A stretch of 64,000 nt of DNA from Latrodectus hesperus (GCA_037975125.1 CM075862.1:47285020-47349019); one strand, 5' to 3'. Counted from the stretch's first letter, positions 18,089 to 35,265 are shown. Made by a program: numbers and translations. The notes: a model not told the origin generated them from the sequence alone.

Positions 18089-18404
18089 AGCAATTCTAAA
18101 AATAAATTCAGAAATAATATAAATTTTAAGAACTTTATGAGTAACTAATGCCCTTAGTACCTTTTAACTAATGTCTAAGTATTTTGTTTAGTCATTTAAA
18201 CTTGAAAGGAATATTTTCCATTTAGTTATAAAAAAGCTTTTCATTATGAATTTTGATAATTTGTTTAGTTTATTAAAATATTTTGTGCATAAAACGATTA
18301 CTTCAAAAACCTGTATCAAATAAAGAATTAAAATATTAGTTTTTTATTTCAGTATGATTTTTCAATATGTCATTAAAAAGCACAAAAAAAACAAAACTCA
18401 GTTG

Positions 18405-18660
18405 CACGACAGACTCAATGGATGCAATAGCCTACAGGACCCATCTAAGTTTACCTTAGGCTCTAAGATAGGAATCATATCTCTGTTATGTGGTTAGTCT
18501 AACACAAACCCCTTAGTTTTTAGTGCCCAGGAAAGCTTGGTAATTCAGTTATATCGATCCACAGAAAGACTGAATCGACTTGCCCAGGCCAAAAATTGAA
18601 TCGTGGACTTGTAGCTTGGGAGAGCGAGTTGCTATCTCTAATCCACCGGTCTTCAGTAAT
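18405..18660 (-). repeat. tRNA-derived SINE, minus orientation
   Basis: Read on the minus strand from about 18655, an A-box-like segment (tggattagagatagcaactc) is followed by a B-box-like segment (acgattcaatttttggcc). A body of about 180 bp then runs leftward. Composition contrasts with the flanks. It appears to be a family different from those at 2.2 and 6.1 kb. Confidence 0.5.
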
Positions 18661-19138
18661 AAATATGGGTGGTATTCAATTCCTCATATTATTTGATTTA
18701 ACAAAAATATAAATTTTTATACAGATTGAGTAAATTTCTTTAAAAAAAATATATATATGCAAAATCATTTACTGAATATAAATGCAGTAGAGTTAGAGGT
18801 ATGAAAAAAGATTAAATTAAACAAACCAGAGTGACACCTAATTTTATTCCTTAAGTGACTATTAAAACATTTAAACGAATAAAAAGACAAATATATTAAA
18901 CAACAAAAATGACTAACTCGTCTGATAACCTGTTCACATATAGAAAGATTTATTTTAATAACAGTTATGTATAATTCACAGTTTCTAATTATAAATGTGT
19001 ATGCAAGTAATTATACCAATACGACTGAATTACTTAATTGTCAATAAATAGTAATGCAAGTTACCCCTTAGTATGTAGCCTTAAGGTATTTTGTTAAAAC
19101 ACAAGAGTGATCAAAAACGCAAAAAAATCCTTATAAAG
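18661..19138. other. AT-rich non-coding sequence, nothing recognised
   Basis: Short spacer between a SINE and transposon B. No feature was recognised. Confidence 0.4.
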
Positions 19139-20139
19139 CATACTCATGTTATGTTAAATTAAGGATAATGCAAGTTCAGGCAAAGGAAGAGACAGAAGCA
19201 AAACAAATGTGACTTATTTGTAAAGTTTATTTACTAAAAAAAAGATAAAGAGCAAAACAGATGTTATATATTTGACATAATTAATAAAAATTTAAATTTT
19301 TACTCCCTGGAGCAAATTTCAAAAATGAATCTATTTAAAAAACCAATATAACACGGTTGGTATGATGGTTAATAAATAGTATGCCCCCAGACGATGCAAT
19401 ACAGGCCGTACAACGCCTAAGCATGATGAATGTCAAATTATGGATTTGATCTTGGGGAATATTACATTACTCACTAGGCAATGCTCTCCGAAGTTCCAAT
19501 GGACATGTGGGACGGGGTTGACGGGCTGCAATTCATCAGCGCGTTTGCGGTAAGAGGAACACATCTGACAGGCTACGAGCATATAGACCAATGTGCGTCT
19601 GTGCACGGTCTGCCTTGAAATTGTTGTACCGGTAGCTGAAGAGAGCTGACGAGACAGGTCTGATGCTGTGCTCCATCTGTTTCTTTTGTCCTCTTTCGGA
19701 GTTGTAATTCGGGGGCTACCTGTGCTATAACGTCTGCTTACATTACCACAATCTTCGAACCGTTTCCAGAGCTTGGAGGTAGCACTCTGGACGATTCCAA
19801 ATTTCTCGGTTACTTCCAGCTGGGTACGGCCACATTCCAGACGGCTGATAATTCTACCACTTAAATAATCATACAAATGATTCTTTTGTGCCATAACTAT
19901 GCAGTTGTCACATTGAAGGGATTTAAAGCGTTTGCGAACAATTTTACTTCTTTGCAACCATTTCTTACATATCTCTTACACTCGCGCCATTGTGGCGTAC
20001 TATCGATGCCATCTGGTGGTTTCAAGTTATTTGCAAATTATTAACCAAGATGTGTGGATAATTCTACATGTTAAATTTTTATATTAGAATACATTTCTGT
20101 GTGACTCTGAATTATCCTTAATTTAAGGATATGAGTGTA
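19139..20139 (-). mobile_element. Tc1/mariner-type transposon B, internally deleted
   Basis: This is a minus-orientation relative of element A. The element's 5' end is at 20139, where the reverse complement reads TACACTCATATCCTTAAATT. Its 3' end is near 19141, reading TACTCATGTTATGTTAAATT with a small gap. The terminal regions pair as inverted repeats, and the first 80-90 bp of the 19.14 kb end match the right end of element A. The element is about 1.0 kb against about 1.5 kb for A, because roughly 500 bp of the middle is missing. Confidence 0.85.
19433..19894 (-). pseudogene. Transposase remnant of B, catalytic core deleted
   Basis: The start at 19894 (MAQKNHLYDY) matches the start chosen in element A. 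The DNA-binding region is well preserved (GRIISRLECGRTQLEV, VSRRYSTGSPRIT, then RWSTASDLSRQLSSATGTT). A 7-bp deletion after HRR, compared with A, shifts the frame. About 500 bp is then missing: sequence matching A at about 13915 joins sequence matching A at about 14405. All three catalytic acidic residues are gone. The remaining C-terminal part matches the LPELRR...LLDEWCNIP region of A out of frame. It could at most encode a DNA-binding fragment. The open frame extends upstream to 19957 without stops. Confidence 0.87.
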
Positions 20140-20236
20140 TATTTGTGTCTTTATTTTCTAACACATTTTTTAATCGTGGAAAATAAATGAAAAAATTATT
20201 TTCTTAATTTGTTTTACATTCAAAATCATACATAAC

Positions 20237-20485
20237 TAGGGGTAGAGCTTCGCTTACAAGAAACAGATCCGAGATTCAGTCCTATGGATGGGCATGGTGT
20301 GGACTTAGCTTTTGTTCCCTTCAGTAGTCAATAAACAGAGTACCTAACAATGTTTAGAAACTAAACACTAGTTGCTTTGGGTTAGGCTGAACATTAAACC
20401 GGGACACATATATCTCACCTAGAAAACCTTGGTCATGAAAAAATATATAGGCACTAAAGGCCTAAACTCCACGAGGTTTTTTTGC
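20237..20485 (+). repeat. tRNA-derived SINE, plus orientation
   Basis: The A-box-like segment aggggtagagcttcgc starts at about 20238. The B-box-like segment gagattcagtcc lies at about 20272. A body of about 200 bp and a T-rich right edge follow. The order and spacing suit a polymerase III promoter in a SINE head. The right boundary is approximate and no duplication of the target was identified. Confidence 0.5.
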
Positions 20486-20995
20486 CACCGAGCAGAAATC
20501 TTACGAAACAAAAATATACAATGCATTGATAAGAATAGACATTTTCAAAAAATATGGATTAAACACGGTATTGTGTACTGAGATTGCAATATCATGAGGG
20601 ATTTTACGAACGTCAAAACCACATGAAATTAAAAAGACTAAAATATGTAAAAAGTTTTACACCACTTGAACATTTCATTTCAGAAGGAAAAAAAAATCTA
20701 AACACTGCATAAATGAAAAGAATTCTGCGGAATGAGCATCTCATTTGAATTTTGCTTTTTAAAATAAATAACAAAACATAGAGTCACGCCTCGAATGAAA
20801 TCTTTCTAACAGATGGTGGAATTATATAAAGAAAGGACCAGTTCCAATTTGAAGTGTGGATTAAATCTCTGTGATATTTCCACTAAAACTGCTCGATATC
20901 CTACTAACATAGTGGTGAATATTGAATTGATGAGTGTCCAAGTGAAAAATTTACAAATCTCAACTGGGTTAAATTAATAACATTCAAACGAAAAA
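20486..20995. other. Unrecognised sequence of mixed composition
   Basis: Less AT-biased than average, which suggests old repeat material. No coding frame or element end was recognised. Confidence 0.35.
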
Positions 20996-21099
20996 TACAT
21001 ATTATAAGATCGTAGAAATTCACATTATAAGATTGTATGAATACACATTATAAGATCGTAGGAATACACATTATAAAATCGTAGAAATACACATTATAC
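20996..21099. repeat. 23-bp minisatellite, about 4.5 copies
   Basis: Units of 22-24 bp (tacacattataagatcgtagaaa type) begin at 20996, 21020, 21042, 21065 and, partially, 21088. Copies differ by a few substitutions. It has no coding content. Confidence 0.92.
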
Positions 21100-21715
21100 T
21101 ATCCATCTTGCGAAATCTTATTATCACATGACTGATCATTAATGGGAAAATGAAATTTCCTGCTGTATGAGTAGCACTTACACATAAAGTGTAACTTTAA
21201 ATAAAAGCAGATAGACTGGCAAGTAGGACCAAGATCATTATTTTAGCTTCTCTTGACAATGAAGCTTAAATACGAACCATTAAGATAAACGATAATTTGG
21301 TGGACGTTGTGTAAATATCTGACATTTTAAATCCAGTTGTGGTGTCCGTCTTATAAGACCACAAAGTACCACCATTCAACAAGTGATTTAACACTAAGTG
21401 CTTCAGTAATCAACGTTGCCTGGTACTAAGTCACCGCCCTTCAGAACTAAAAGTTCAGGTTTGACACTAGACATTATTAAACAGCGGGAAATGGTTGTTA
21501 CGTTTCACCTTCTAAATATATTTCTGTCAAGGAAAGCTTTTGAGAGTTTTCCAGTATCTTCTATTGTGGCACAAAAATATTGCTTATTGCTTATGAAAAT
21601 GGATCCCTGAAGTCAATTATGTGGTAGAACTTATGTGCCTAAAATAAGTTTTAGGCCGTTAGTAGTCTAGAACATGGCATCAATGTCCAAAACCTTCGAT
21701 CTAATTATAACATAT
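21100..21715. other. Unrecognised sequence of mixed composition
   Basis: A 64-codon open frame at 21416-21610 on the plus strand has no recognisable motif and no convincing context. It may be relic or chance. Nothing else was seen. Confidence 0.35.
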
Positions 21716-21717
21716 TT

Positions 21718-21862
21718 ATAGGATAGCATACTTCAAAATACAAGGTTCTGGTTTCGATCACATCTTAGTCATTGTAGAACAAAGGAGGATGGATTAGGGA
21801 TTTCTTCAGCATTTTGTATGTATGTCTGTCGGTTGGCTGCCGAGTTTCCATTCTAGAGAAAC
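21718..21862 (+). repeat. Possible degraded tRNA-derived SINE
   Basis: A B-box-like stretch (ggttctggtttcgatcac, about 21745-21762) sits about 20 nt after a weak A-box-like gatagcatac. A more GC-balanced body follows to about 21862. Boundaries and family are uncertain. Confidence 0.3.
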
Positions 21863-22614
21863 ATGAATAGATGACAATCACTTTAATTATACATATATTA
21901 TCTGAGGGGGGAAATTTTCATGAGATGAATGTATTCTAATGTTGTTTTCAAAGGAAATAATGCATTCGCTTTTCCGTAGATTAAAAAAGAATCATAGTTG
22001 CTTCTGAAGAAAACAAACTGAATTAATTTTTATGGAAATATTGTTCCTGCAACTGAACAATATTTTTTAAACATGCAGCACATACTGGGTAAAATTTTAA
22101 ATCCTGTTAAATTTGAACTTGTCAATATTATATTGAATTTTGAATATAATCTATTATTCAGCAATACTTATTCCAATACTTTCCAGAATTCAGAGGAATT
22201 TTCTTTTTCAACCTATTAGATCAAATAAATTCAGACGCTTAGAATTATATAATTTTAAAGGTTCACTAAGCATATCACTTATAATGCACAACAAAAATCT
22301 GTACAATGTGTAATTGATCAATTGTATGAAATTAAAAAAATATTGCAATACATCTTCAGTTAGTTCACCTGATTTCAAAGAACAAGTATGTGCTGCCATT
22401 ATTTAAAGTTTTTCTTTATGGTATTAATTGTAATCTGTTTTGAGACTCTTTCTAAATATTGAAGTTCAATTATTAATAATAAATTTATTTAAAATATTTT
22501 CCCTAAAAATTTATCACGTATATTTTATTTAAATATGTATTTGTTTCACTTATTTAGAAACATTAAATTTTAAGGACATATGAGATGTTTCCTATTCATT
22601 TTGACACACTTTGA

Positions 22615-22926
<312 letters not shown>

Positions 22927-23610
22927 GTTCTCAAAATAATTCATATATTTCCTTACATTAAATCTTTTGGAGAGCTTATTATTTAACTATTAATATCTCT
23001 TTATATTTTTTCAAGTACTTTATTAGGATTTTTAATACATTAATTTGAGTTGTATCTAAAAATATCTATTTTATGGAAGACAATATGTATCTCTTTCTAC
23101 TTTGAGTTCCGTTTTTAATTGAATAATTTAAATTAATTTACGTTTAAATTAATTGAATCATTTTCAAAAAAGAGAATGTATTTAATATCAAATATATTTT
23201 AATACATTAAATGCTTCTAGAATAATAATTTTCAAACAGCAACATAATTGTCAGCAAAGAAATTAATTGAAATATCATATTCTTCATATTTAAGTCATTT
23301 GTATTCCATAAGCTTAAATTTCTCATGCATTCATAAGCTTCGTTTTCATCAAAGTTTGAATATAATCACGCGAAGTGCTTATGGAAATGAATACATTCAG
23401 CAGAACAGGAATCAAGCTAGTTAGACAAGCGTTGAAGTGATTAGTTTTATGATCTTAATTTAATAACACCGTAACCTTAATACAGGAGAATACTAAAAAA
23501 AAAAAAAAATCTAATAATATTGTATATTTTAAATAAGAATAATTTATTAACGATTTCATTTTCTTAACAATTTGTGTTTTCAACTTATTTCGGTAAATTT
23601 CGAAAGGAAT
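22927..23610. other. AT-rich spacer between two TA arrays
   Basis: No gene or repeat family was recognised. A short poly-A run lies at about 23496-23509. Confidence 0.4.
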
Positions 23611-23772
<162 letters not shown>

Positions 23773-25984
23773 ATTATTTCGAGGTAAGAGTAAGATATTG
23801 TTCTTATCAATCTAAGTATTAATAAAACACAATGCAATTAAAAAGAATTTAAAGATTCTAAGAAATTGGTTTTGATTATTTAAAATGTTTTCTTTTCTGT
23901 TATTGCGTATTTAATCATTGTACACCTTAAGCTTACTTATTGGTTATAAGTTATTATTAGTTCTTATAAAGTAATAAAAAATATAATAATTGTGTTTTTT
24001 CAAGAAACACATTTATTTAAATAAAATGCTTCATAATTATATTACGAAATTAATTTTTGGTTACATCCTTTGCTATTCAATTAATTTTGTAAACAATGCT
24101 ATTATTAAAGAAAGTATTGATGTAATATTGAATTAGTTAAAAATAATCTAATAATATCTTAAACACTTTGACTGTAAAAATAAAAATTATAAATATATAA
24201 CTTATTATTCTGTAGCATATGTGAAACTAATATTGAATTCATTTCCTTGGAAACAATAAATCTCATGTACATTAAACAATAAAACTAAAACAAACTATTA
24301 AAATAAGAAATGAAATAGCATGTGTAAAATATGTTTTAATTCATTTATAAATAAATATTGATAATAATTTAAATTAGCTTAATGAAAGCAAGCCATATTA
24401 AGGAAACATTTCTTTGATTTAAATACATTCCATAATTAAGTATATTAAATTTAAAAATTTGATTTAAATACATTAAAATCGTAAAAAGGCCGAAGAAGTT
24501 TACTGGAATTAGAAGCAACTTTAAAATTAAAAGTTTATTAAATAGAGAGACAAGCTGTTTGAACATAAAATGCCTAAAAAAACTGTAATATATTAACGTT
24601 AAAAAGAATGTATTATATTTTGATGCCCAAAGTACATAAATTTATCAAGCGGTGCAAGAAATTTCATGAGATGGAATTTTTCTTCCTTAAGTATCTTTTA
24701 TGTTGACATATTTTGCGGACAAACACAAGTGCAATTTATGCGAAAAGGTTTGGTAAAGTTAGTAAAGCTTTAGCATTATAAAGTATGAATAATTTCTGTT
24801 ATATTATAAATAGAGTTGTTGTTTTTTAAAAAATATCCTATGAAATATATTTTAAAACTTAAATTACATGGTTCGAAAAATTTATAATATGGTTTTTATC
24901 CATTTAATATTCTAATGATATTTTTTCAATCATTTTTTAGTGTGGTACTCTGATTTAGTTTGAAAACTTCAATCTGAGATATGATCTCATTTGCTTTTAT
25001 TGTTGAATCTAATTTTTAAATAGAGTTCTAAGAGAAAGCACTCGGATTTATTTCCAGCCCTTTTTAAACAACGAGAGATGGGATATGGCTTTTCTCTTTT
25101 TCTTGATTACCTGTAGGAATGGATATGAGGGAGACTTCAGTGTTTCTTACTTGAGGCACAAATACATTCCATTATCTGGAAGTTTCTTCAGGAAATATAA
25201 TTCTTGTGCTTTATAGGCTGTGAAACTGCAGAAATTGGAAAAAAATTGTAAAATTAAAAAGAGTAAAAATCATTTTTGATTTACTTTATAAGAAACGTAT
25301 TCATGAATAAGAAAAGAAAACAATTAACTTATTGCAAAAATATAAAAATATAAGTCTAAGAAATAAACTGTATGGACTTGCAATTAACATAATTTTTAAA
25401 ATTAAGATTTTTACCTTCACAAATTTCAGTAGAACAGGTAATTTTACTAGATGCAAAGGGGAATTGTAGAAATAACATTTAAAAATAACCACATTAAATA
25501 TAGCCATATTTGTACGAAAGTAATGCTAATGATTAAAACATTCTTCTATCTTAGAAAATGCTTTCTTCATAAGTAAATGAGCAAATTATAGCAACTTCTT
25601 TTTAACATTTAAATATGTAATTTTATTTTACAATGTTGCAAATGTAATTTTTATTGATATACAAACAGTCGCTAGAAAATAAGTTGACAAAAACTGATTT
25701 TCTGATTTCTGAAACTCATTTTGATTAATAACCTAATGCGCCTAATCAGATATATTAGCAACATATATATTTACTTAATAAAACCATTTTTCGTTTTCAA
25801 AAATGCTTTAAAACATTTATGAATAAATTTGTATCATATACAGACATTTGGGTTTCATAAATAATTCAACACTTCACAGATGATCTCATTCAGCTCCAAT
25901 CAGACAAGAACACATTCTTTAAACTTCTAAACAGAAAAAGAAGATTGAAATAAAAAAAGGAATAAAATATATTAAAAAGCATAA
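23773..25984. other. AT-rich non-coding sequence, nothing recognised
   Basis: Short open frames here, for example 24369-24566 and 25301-25507 on the minus strand, are lysine, leucine and isoleucine rich as expected by chance. No gene is supported. Confidence 0.4.
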
Positions 25985-26708
25985 AAAATCACCGGCAGCA
26001 CCACGGAAAAGTCGAACATGAGGAAGTAGAACTTCATTAATGTATCGTTGGCCCGTCATAGTCCCATTCGCAACCACATGTAGGAGCGTGCGGTCATTGA
26101 TCATGATGCCTGCCCACACCATGACACTGCATGTCGGATATCGGTCCCTTTCCTGAATATTTTCTAGACTGATAAGCAATACCACTCTCGCGCCAGATCA
26201 GTTGGTGTCTACAATCCGATGACAGGCTGAACCTACTCTCATCTGAGAATAGTACGCATAGTACGCATCTGAGAAAAGTCCTGTTCAGTCCAATTGTGAT
26301 GCTCACGACACCATTGCAAAAGGGCAGTATGGTGATGTCTAGTCAATGGGATACACGCAACAGGTCTGCGGGTGTATAGTTCTCCTCCCCTCAAACGTCT
26401 GGCAGCAGTTTTTCGGGAGATCTGCTTTCCTGAGGCAGCAAGAAACTGATTTGCCATTTACTGAGCTGTGGTGCGCCTGTTCCTTTTTGCTGATAGGACG
26501 ATATATCTGTCTTCTTCAGGCTTCGTACTTCTAACACGACCTCCCCTGGGCCGCCTACTACACATTCCAGTAGTTTTAAATGACTTCCACAGCCATGAAC
26601 AACGCTGTGAACGATGTCGAACTCCCTGGCAAAATCTGATTTTTTCACCCTTCTTCGATTTTTCCAATAATTCGGCATAAAGTCATCTAAGTGATGTTGG
26701 GAAGACAT
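25985..26708 (-). pseudogene. Tc1-like transposase relic D, 3'-truncated
   Basis: The start at 26708 gives MSSQHHLDDFM, a start that fits Tc1-like transposases. In order, over shifting frames, come a helix-turn-helix part with SFKTTGMCSRRPRGGRV, a linker with RYIVLSAKRNRRTT, ANQFLAASGKQISRKTAARR, and LLQWCREHHNWTEQD. The core block FSDESRFSLSSD carries the first catalytic Asp. VMVWAGIMINDRT and HVRLFRGAAGDF then follow. Similarity stops at about 25988, immediately before the block that should hold the second Asp and the later Glu. There are at least three frameshifts. An 11-bp duplication at about 26251-26272 (tagtacgcatctgagaa-type) disrupts the sequence before FSDESRF. No inverted repeats were seen. 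Confidence 0.87.
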
Positions 26709-26930
26709 GCCCAAAATTTCAAGTTCGTCTATTAAATATTTCCTGTAAAACTTTGACAAAGCTCTTATGAACGCTATCACGTGATGAACAGACGTGGAAA
26801 AAAATTGCATACGCATACTTCGTCTTAATATATCCCGCACTTATTCTAATTTTTCACATTTTGCTTCCTTTCATTTTGTGGTTGCTATGGATGATAGTGT
26901 TATCCGTCTTTAGCAATTGTCCATGACAAG

Positions 26931-26951
26931 TATATATATATATATATATAC
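26931..26951. repeat. Short (TA)n run
   Basis: Ten TA units lie about 220 bp beyond the 5' end of relic D coding sequence. Confidence 0.9.
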
Positions 26952-31280
<4,329 letters not shown>

Positions 31281-32387
31281 TTTTTTATGTATGTATGTAT
31301 TAAATTTAAATAGCTTAGAAATATTACAGGAAAGCATTTTATATTATTTTAGATAAACTTGTTTTGTACCTTATGTTATGTACATTTAAAAGTTTGGAAA
31401 AAGGGAAACATCGCATTTGCATTAACTTTCTAAATTAAACTTGAATCAACTAGAATTAATAAATCATTTTTTTCTTATCACTAGTCCATGGCATAGTGTT
31501 AAACTATTTTATTAAGTCCATAATTTTAAGTGTTTAATTAATGAGAAACTTCTTATCATTTTGAAATTCTATATATGTTCTTAATACGAGAAGCAAAATA
31601 TGACATGTCATTTTTGCCTATAGTTCTGTTTCATATATTTATTTTAATGGTCTGTTACTGTGTACTATGCAGTTTTTAACCTTCTAAGAAGAATGTTAAA
31701 ATAGCTTAAACTGTTATTCTCAGATATAGGTTGGGTAAAACCCTAAAAGAATTCTTAAAACATTTTAATTTAATAGGTATTCAAAAATAGTTTAACTTTA
31801 AACTTGAACTTTAAAACCATGTACTATAAATTCATTTCATTTTATTATTTGGAAGCATAAATTGATATATTCTGTTTTGATACACATTTCAATACCATTT
31901 TTTTAGACTTATTATTTAATATAAATAAATACAGAATTTTCGATCGCAAAGATATTTATTTATAATAGGTATAAATGTCCTCAGAACTTTCAAATTCAGT
32001 ATTTCCAACAATTTGTATTTATACAAAAGTAAAAGGATAAAAATTTCATTAAAATATTTATTTACACAAAGGATATAAAAATATAATTATTTTCACTTAC
32101 TTTGAATGAAATAATTATCATTCATTTTAGCTTTTTAAACATTGATTAATATAAATATGCTTGAAAACTTTGATTACATTTTTTTCTTCACTTAAAAATT
32201 TTGCACAGAAGCTTTTGACTAATATTATTGATGCTTATTTCGAAAACAAATATCGTTACATCCCATGATGCATTACACTTACGCAAGGAACTGCTGCAGC
32301 TATTAATAAATACATCATTTATTTTATTTATCTTATCTGAATCATTTTCTACTCAGACCAAAATTTGCTGCATTATTTAACCTACAG
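31281..32387. other. AT-rich non-coding sequence, nothing recognised
   Basis: No gene, repeat family or element end was recognised. Confidence 0.4.
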
Positions 32388-32594
32388 AAAGAACTTTATC
32401 TTAATTCACTCATGGATGCAGTAGATATCTTTCCTGTTTGCAAAATCGCTTTCCCAAGAACCGACATTAGTCGTATATATGAGACACCTATCACAAATTT
32501 TGTGCCGCGCGCGAATAACCAGCAAAGGCGAAAATGTCACGAAAGTCTGAAATGTGGAGAGAGCGATTATTTTAATCTAGCAAGTAAAACCTGA
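32388..32594 (+). CDS. Candidate exon, unknown protein
   Basis: A plausible acceptor (ttaacctacag, ending 32387) opens into a 68-codon frame ending at TGA 32592-32594. AATAAA lies 7 nt further on, at 32601. An internal Met occurs at 32412. The peptide has four Cys (VCKIAF, KCHESLKCGES) and balanced composition. Local GC, including a gccgcgcgcg patch, is well above the flanks. No family was recognised. It could be a terminal exon, an old repeat, or chance. Confidence 0.25.
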   Translation, partial: KELYLNSLMDAVDIFPVCKIAFPRTDISRIYETPITNFVPRANNQQRRKCHESLKCGESDYFNLASKT

Positions 32595-32606
32595 TGAATT
32601 AATAAA

Positions 32607-34739
32607 AGCTTTGAAATGAGAGCAGCAACAAATGCCCGCATTCGTCGCCACTTCTTAATTTGTCAGACTACAGATTATTTTTTCCGTGAGGGGAATGTAT
32701 TATGGAGTGCTTAAGTCTGTCAGAGTCCTTATTTTATTATTTAGACTCCCAATGAAGAAGTTTATTCATGCATTTGTGATGATTATGTCAATTCTTCATA
32801 CTCATTCTTTGAACAGCATAGCACATCTAATGCTTTACGAAAATTTGCTGCTTGACTACAAAATTTAATGCTTGACACTAAAATTGCTGTCAATTTATAA
32901 TTATATCTATAAACTTGAAGTAAATGTATGAAATCAACGTATACACATATTAATATAAATATTGTGTAGTAATTTTATTTTATTTTTGTTTCTCAATACT
33001 GAAAAAAAAACTATTTTACTTAATTCTAATATTTTAAATTAAGTAATTATAAAGTTATTAAAATATTTAACTAAATTTCGATATAAAAAAGAGAAATTAG
33101 GAGAATGAAAATATCTAATTGCAAATTTTCATGTAATAATGAAATGCAGAAATTTTGGATCGTTTAATTTTACAGCTTAATCTTCTGCAATCAGTTTTGT
33201 AAAAAACGAAAACATATATAAATTATTAAAAAAAGTAGGGAATTAATTTACATATTTAAAATCATTTAAACTTTAAGTTTAGTTATTTATTATTAACTGG
33301 TGTTTGAAGCTTTTTTTTTTTGCAAATTTAATAGTCTTAAACCATTTATTATTATTTTAAAAAATAGTATTGTTTCAATGGAAAAATAAAACTTTTCTTA
33401 TTCGTAAGCAATTAAAAATAGCATTAGAAATACTCTATTTTAAAATGCTTTTTTATTTATACGATTCTATTATTGCAATTGAAGTCATCTTTATAAATTA
33501 TAAACATTGTTAAAATGATTATATAGTATTTAAAATGTATTGACATTTATGTAGTCGATATATTAATTTTACATTTTATAAAATAAGTTAGCTATAAATT
33601 TTAAAATAATTTTTGTATTTCTGAAAATTAATAATAATAACATGTATTTGCAAATATATTTAATTTAATCACGAAATCGATAGTGATCTAATAGTAATCC
33701 ACAAATAATAATCTATGCAAGTAATGGGAAATTTACTAATGTTGCGATCTTTACTGATGACATTTCTGTTTTATTTTCACCACTAAATCCACAGCATAGA
33801 AAGCCAATTGTAAATAACATCCAATATGATACACTCTGTTCTAAAAATCTTCAAATCCCCAAATCTTCAATAATCTTCAAATCTTCTAGACTATAGCCTA
33901 CACAATAGGAAGTGACCATGCATATTATAAGACAAAAGAAGCAACGGTAAATAACAATTTCGGAAATTTTCATGGGAAATCAAACTCCTTTAAGTGGAAC
34001 CTACAAGTTTTTTAAATCCCTTTTTGCAGAGTATTTATCTACATATCCATTTATTAATCACTTTCTGACAAATAATGGAACATTCGTAAAGAAAAAATAG
34101 GTTAACCGAATATTAACTGGTCTTATGGACAACCATTTCTATACAACATATAGGCAATTGTACTTTAACAAGAGCTTTCCAAATGAAAGAACATTCTACG
34201 CAATCTGATATAGTCTTCATCCACAATTCTGCAGAAACAATGTGTATTGAACTAGGAAAATAATCTCAATACTACAACTCCTCTCCGTTGAAGAGACTAA
34301 ATTATGTCAAAAAAGACAACGGAAGCAGCTTGATTAAGCATTTGATTCTCCTATAAATTCAGAATAATTATAAAAGGAATGAATATTATCTGTGTGCAAT
34401 TAATTCTTTATTTCTTATTTTAAATTGATCATTAGTGACTGGTATTTTAACTTTCATTTTAAAATTTGTATTTATAGTTATTTTATTTATAGTTACTATA
34501 TTTATAGTTATCAGATGCTTAATTTTAATTATCGTTTTTTTGTTCTGTCTTTTATTTTATTAGTTAATATACAATACTATATTCCTTTTAAATGTACACA
34601 TATATTTCATAATACAAGTAAATGTATATTGAATTTAATTTTGTGGAAAACTGTGATGCGCATATCCTATTGCATAGGATTCTTTAGCCATTAATGTTTA
34701 CTACTGTGTGTGTAAAAATTATTTTTTGAATAAAAATTG
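32607..34739. other. AT-rich non-coding sequence
   Basis: No gene was recognised. A small cluster of imperfect atcttcaaat repeats lies at 33846-33889, and a three-fold ttatagttat motif at about 34474-34512. Confidence 0.4.
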
Positions 34740-35040
34740 AAAAAAAGTTCTCGGTTGAAACACGTGACATTACGCAGAAGGAGTATTGCTCCACTGTTGT
34801 TAAAAGAATTAAACTCGATAAACCATAAGTAAAAATGTTAGCTTCTTTATATCATTATCAAGTTATCGGTCTATCTAACGGAGTATGTGCCATCTATATC
34901 TACTTGGGTAACAGAACTCATCCATCTTATTCTCCACTTCTTGCACGAATAAGACAAGGAACTGCTCATGACTTCATGCCGAAATGTCCATGTTTATCGG
35001 ATAGATTTGAAACAAATATTTAAATGTCTTCGAGTGCCAG
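34740..35040 (+). other. GC-balanced patch with a 62-codon open frame
   Basis: The open frame 34835-35023 starts MLASLYHYQV and contains YLGNRTHPSYSP and PKCPCLSDRFE. Composition is much less AT-biased than the flanks. I do not recognise the sequence. It may be an old repeat or a coding relic, and no splice sites or partner exons were identified. Confidence 0.25.
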
Positions 35041-35265
35041 CAATAGTATAAAAAAAGTATTCGTCCTCCAGTTGCCATGATATGAACTTTTAAAATATTA
35101 TGTTTCTCAGAAAATTTTTGTGTTCTATTATTTTTAAGTATTTTTTATACTCTTGTGTTTACTTTTTTCTTGGAAGCGTGTTTACTTTGTTACAGAGCTA
35201 GCCTGTAATGTTTTTTATTCCAAGAACAGTTAGGTAAATAAAATCTCTACTGCATTTCTTCGCAG

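Noticed and set aside
20996..21099. Regularly spaced repeats that could suggest a CRISPR array
   Set aside because: Units are directly tandem without unique spacers, and the context is a eukaryotic genome. It is a minisatellite.
26346..26680. Plus-strand open frames at 26346-26534 and 26468-26680
   Set aside because: They are antisense to the transposase motifs of relic D on the minus strand.
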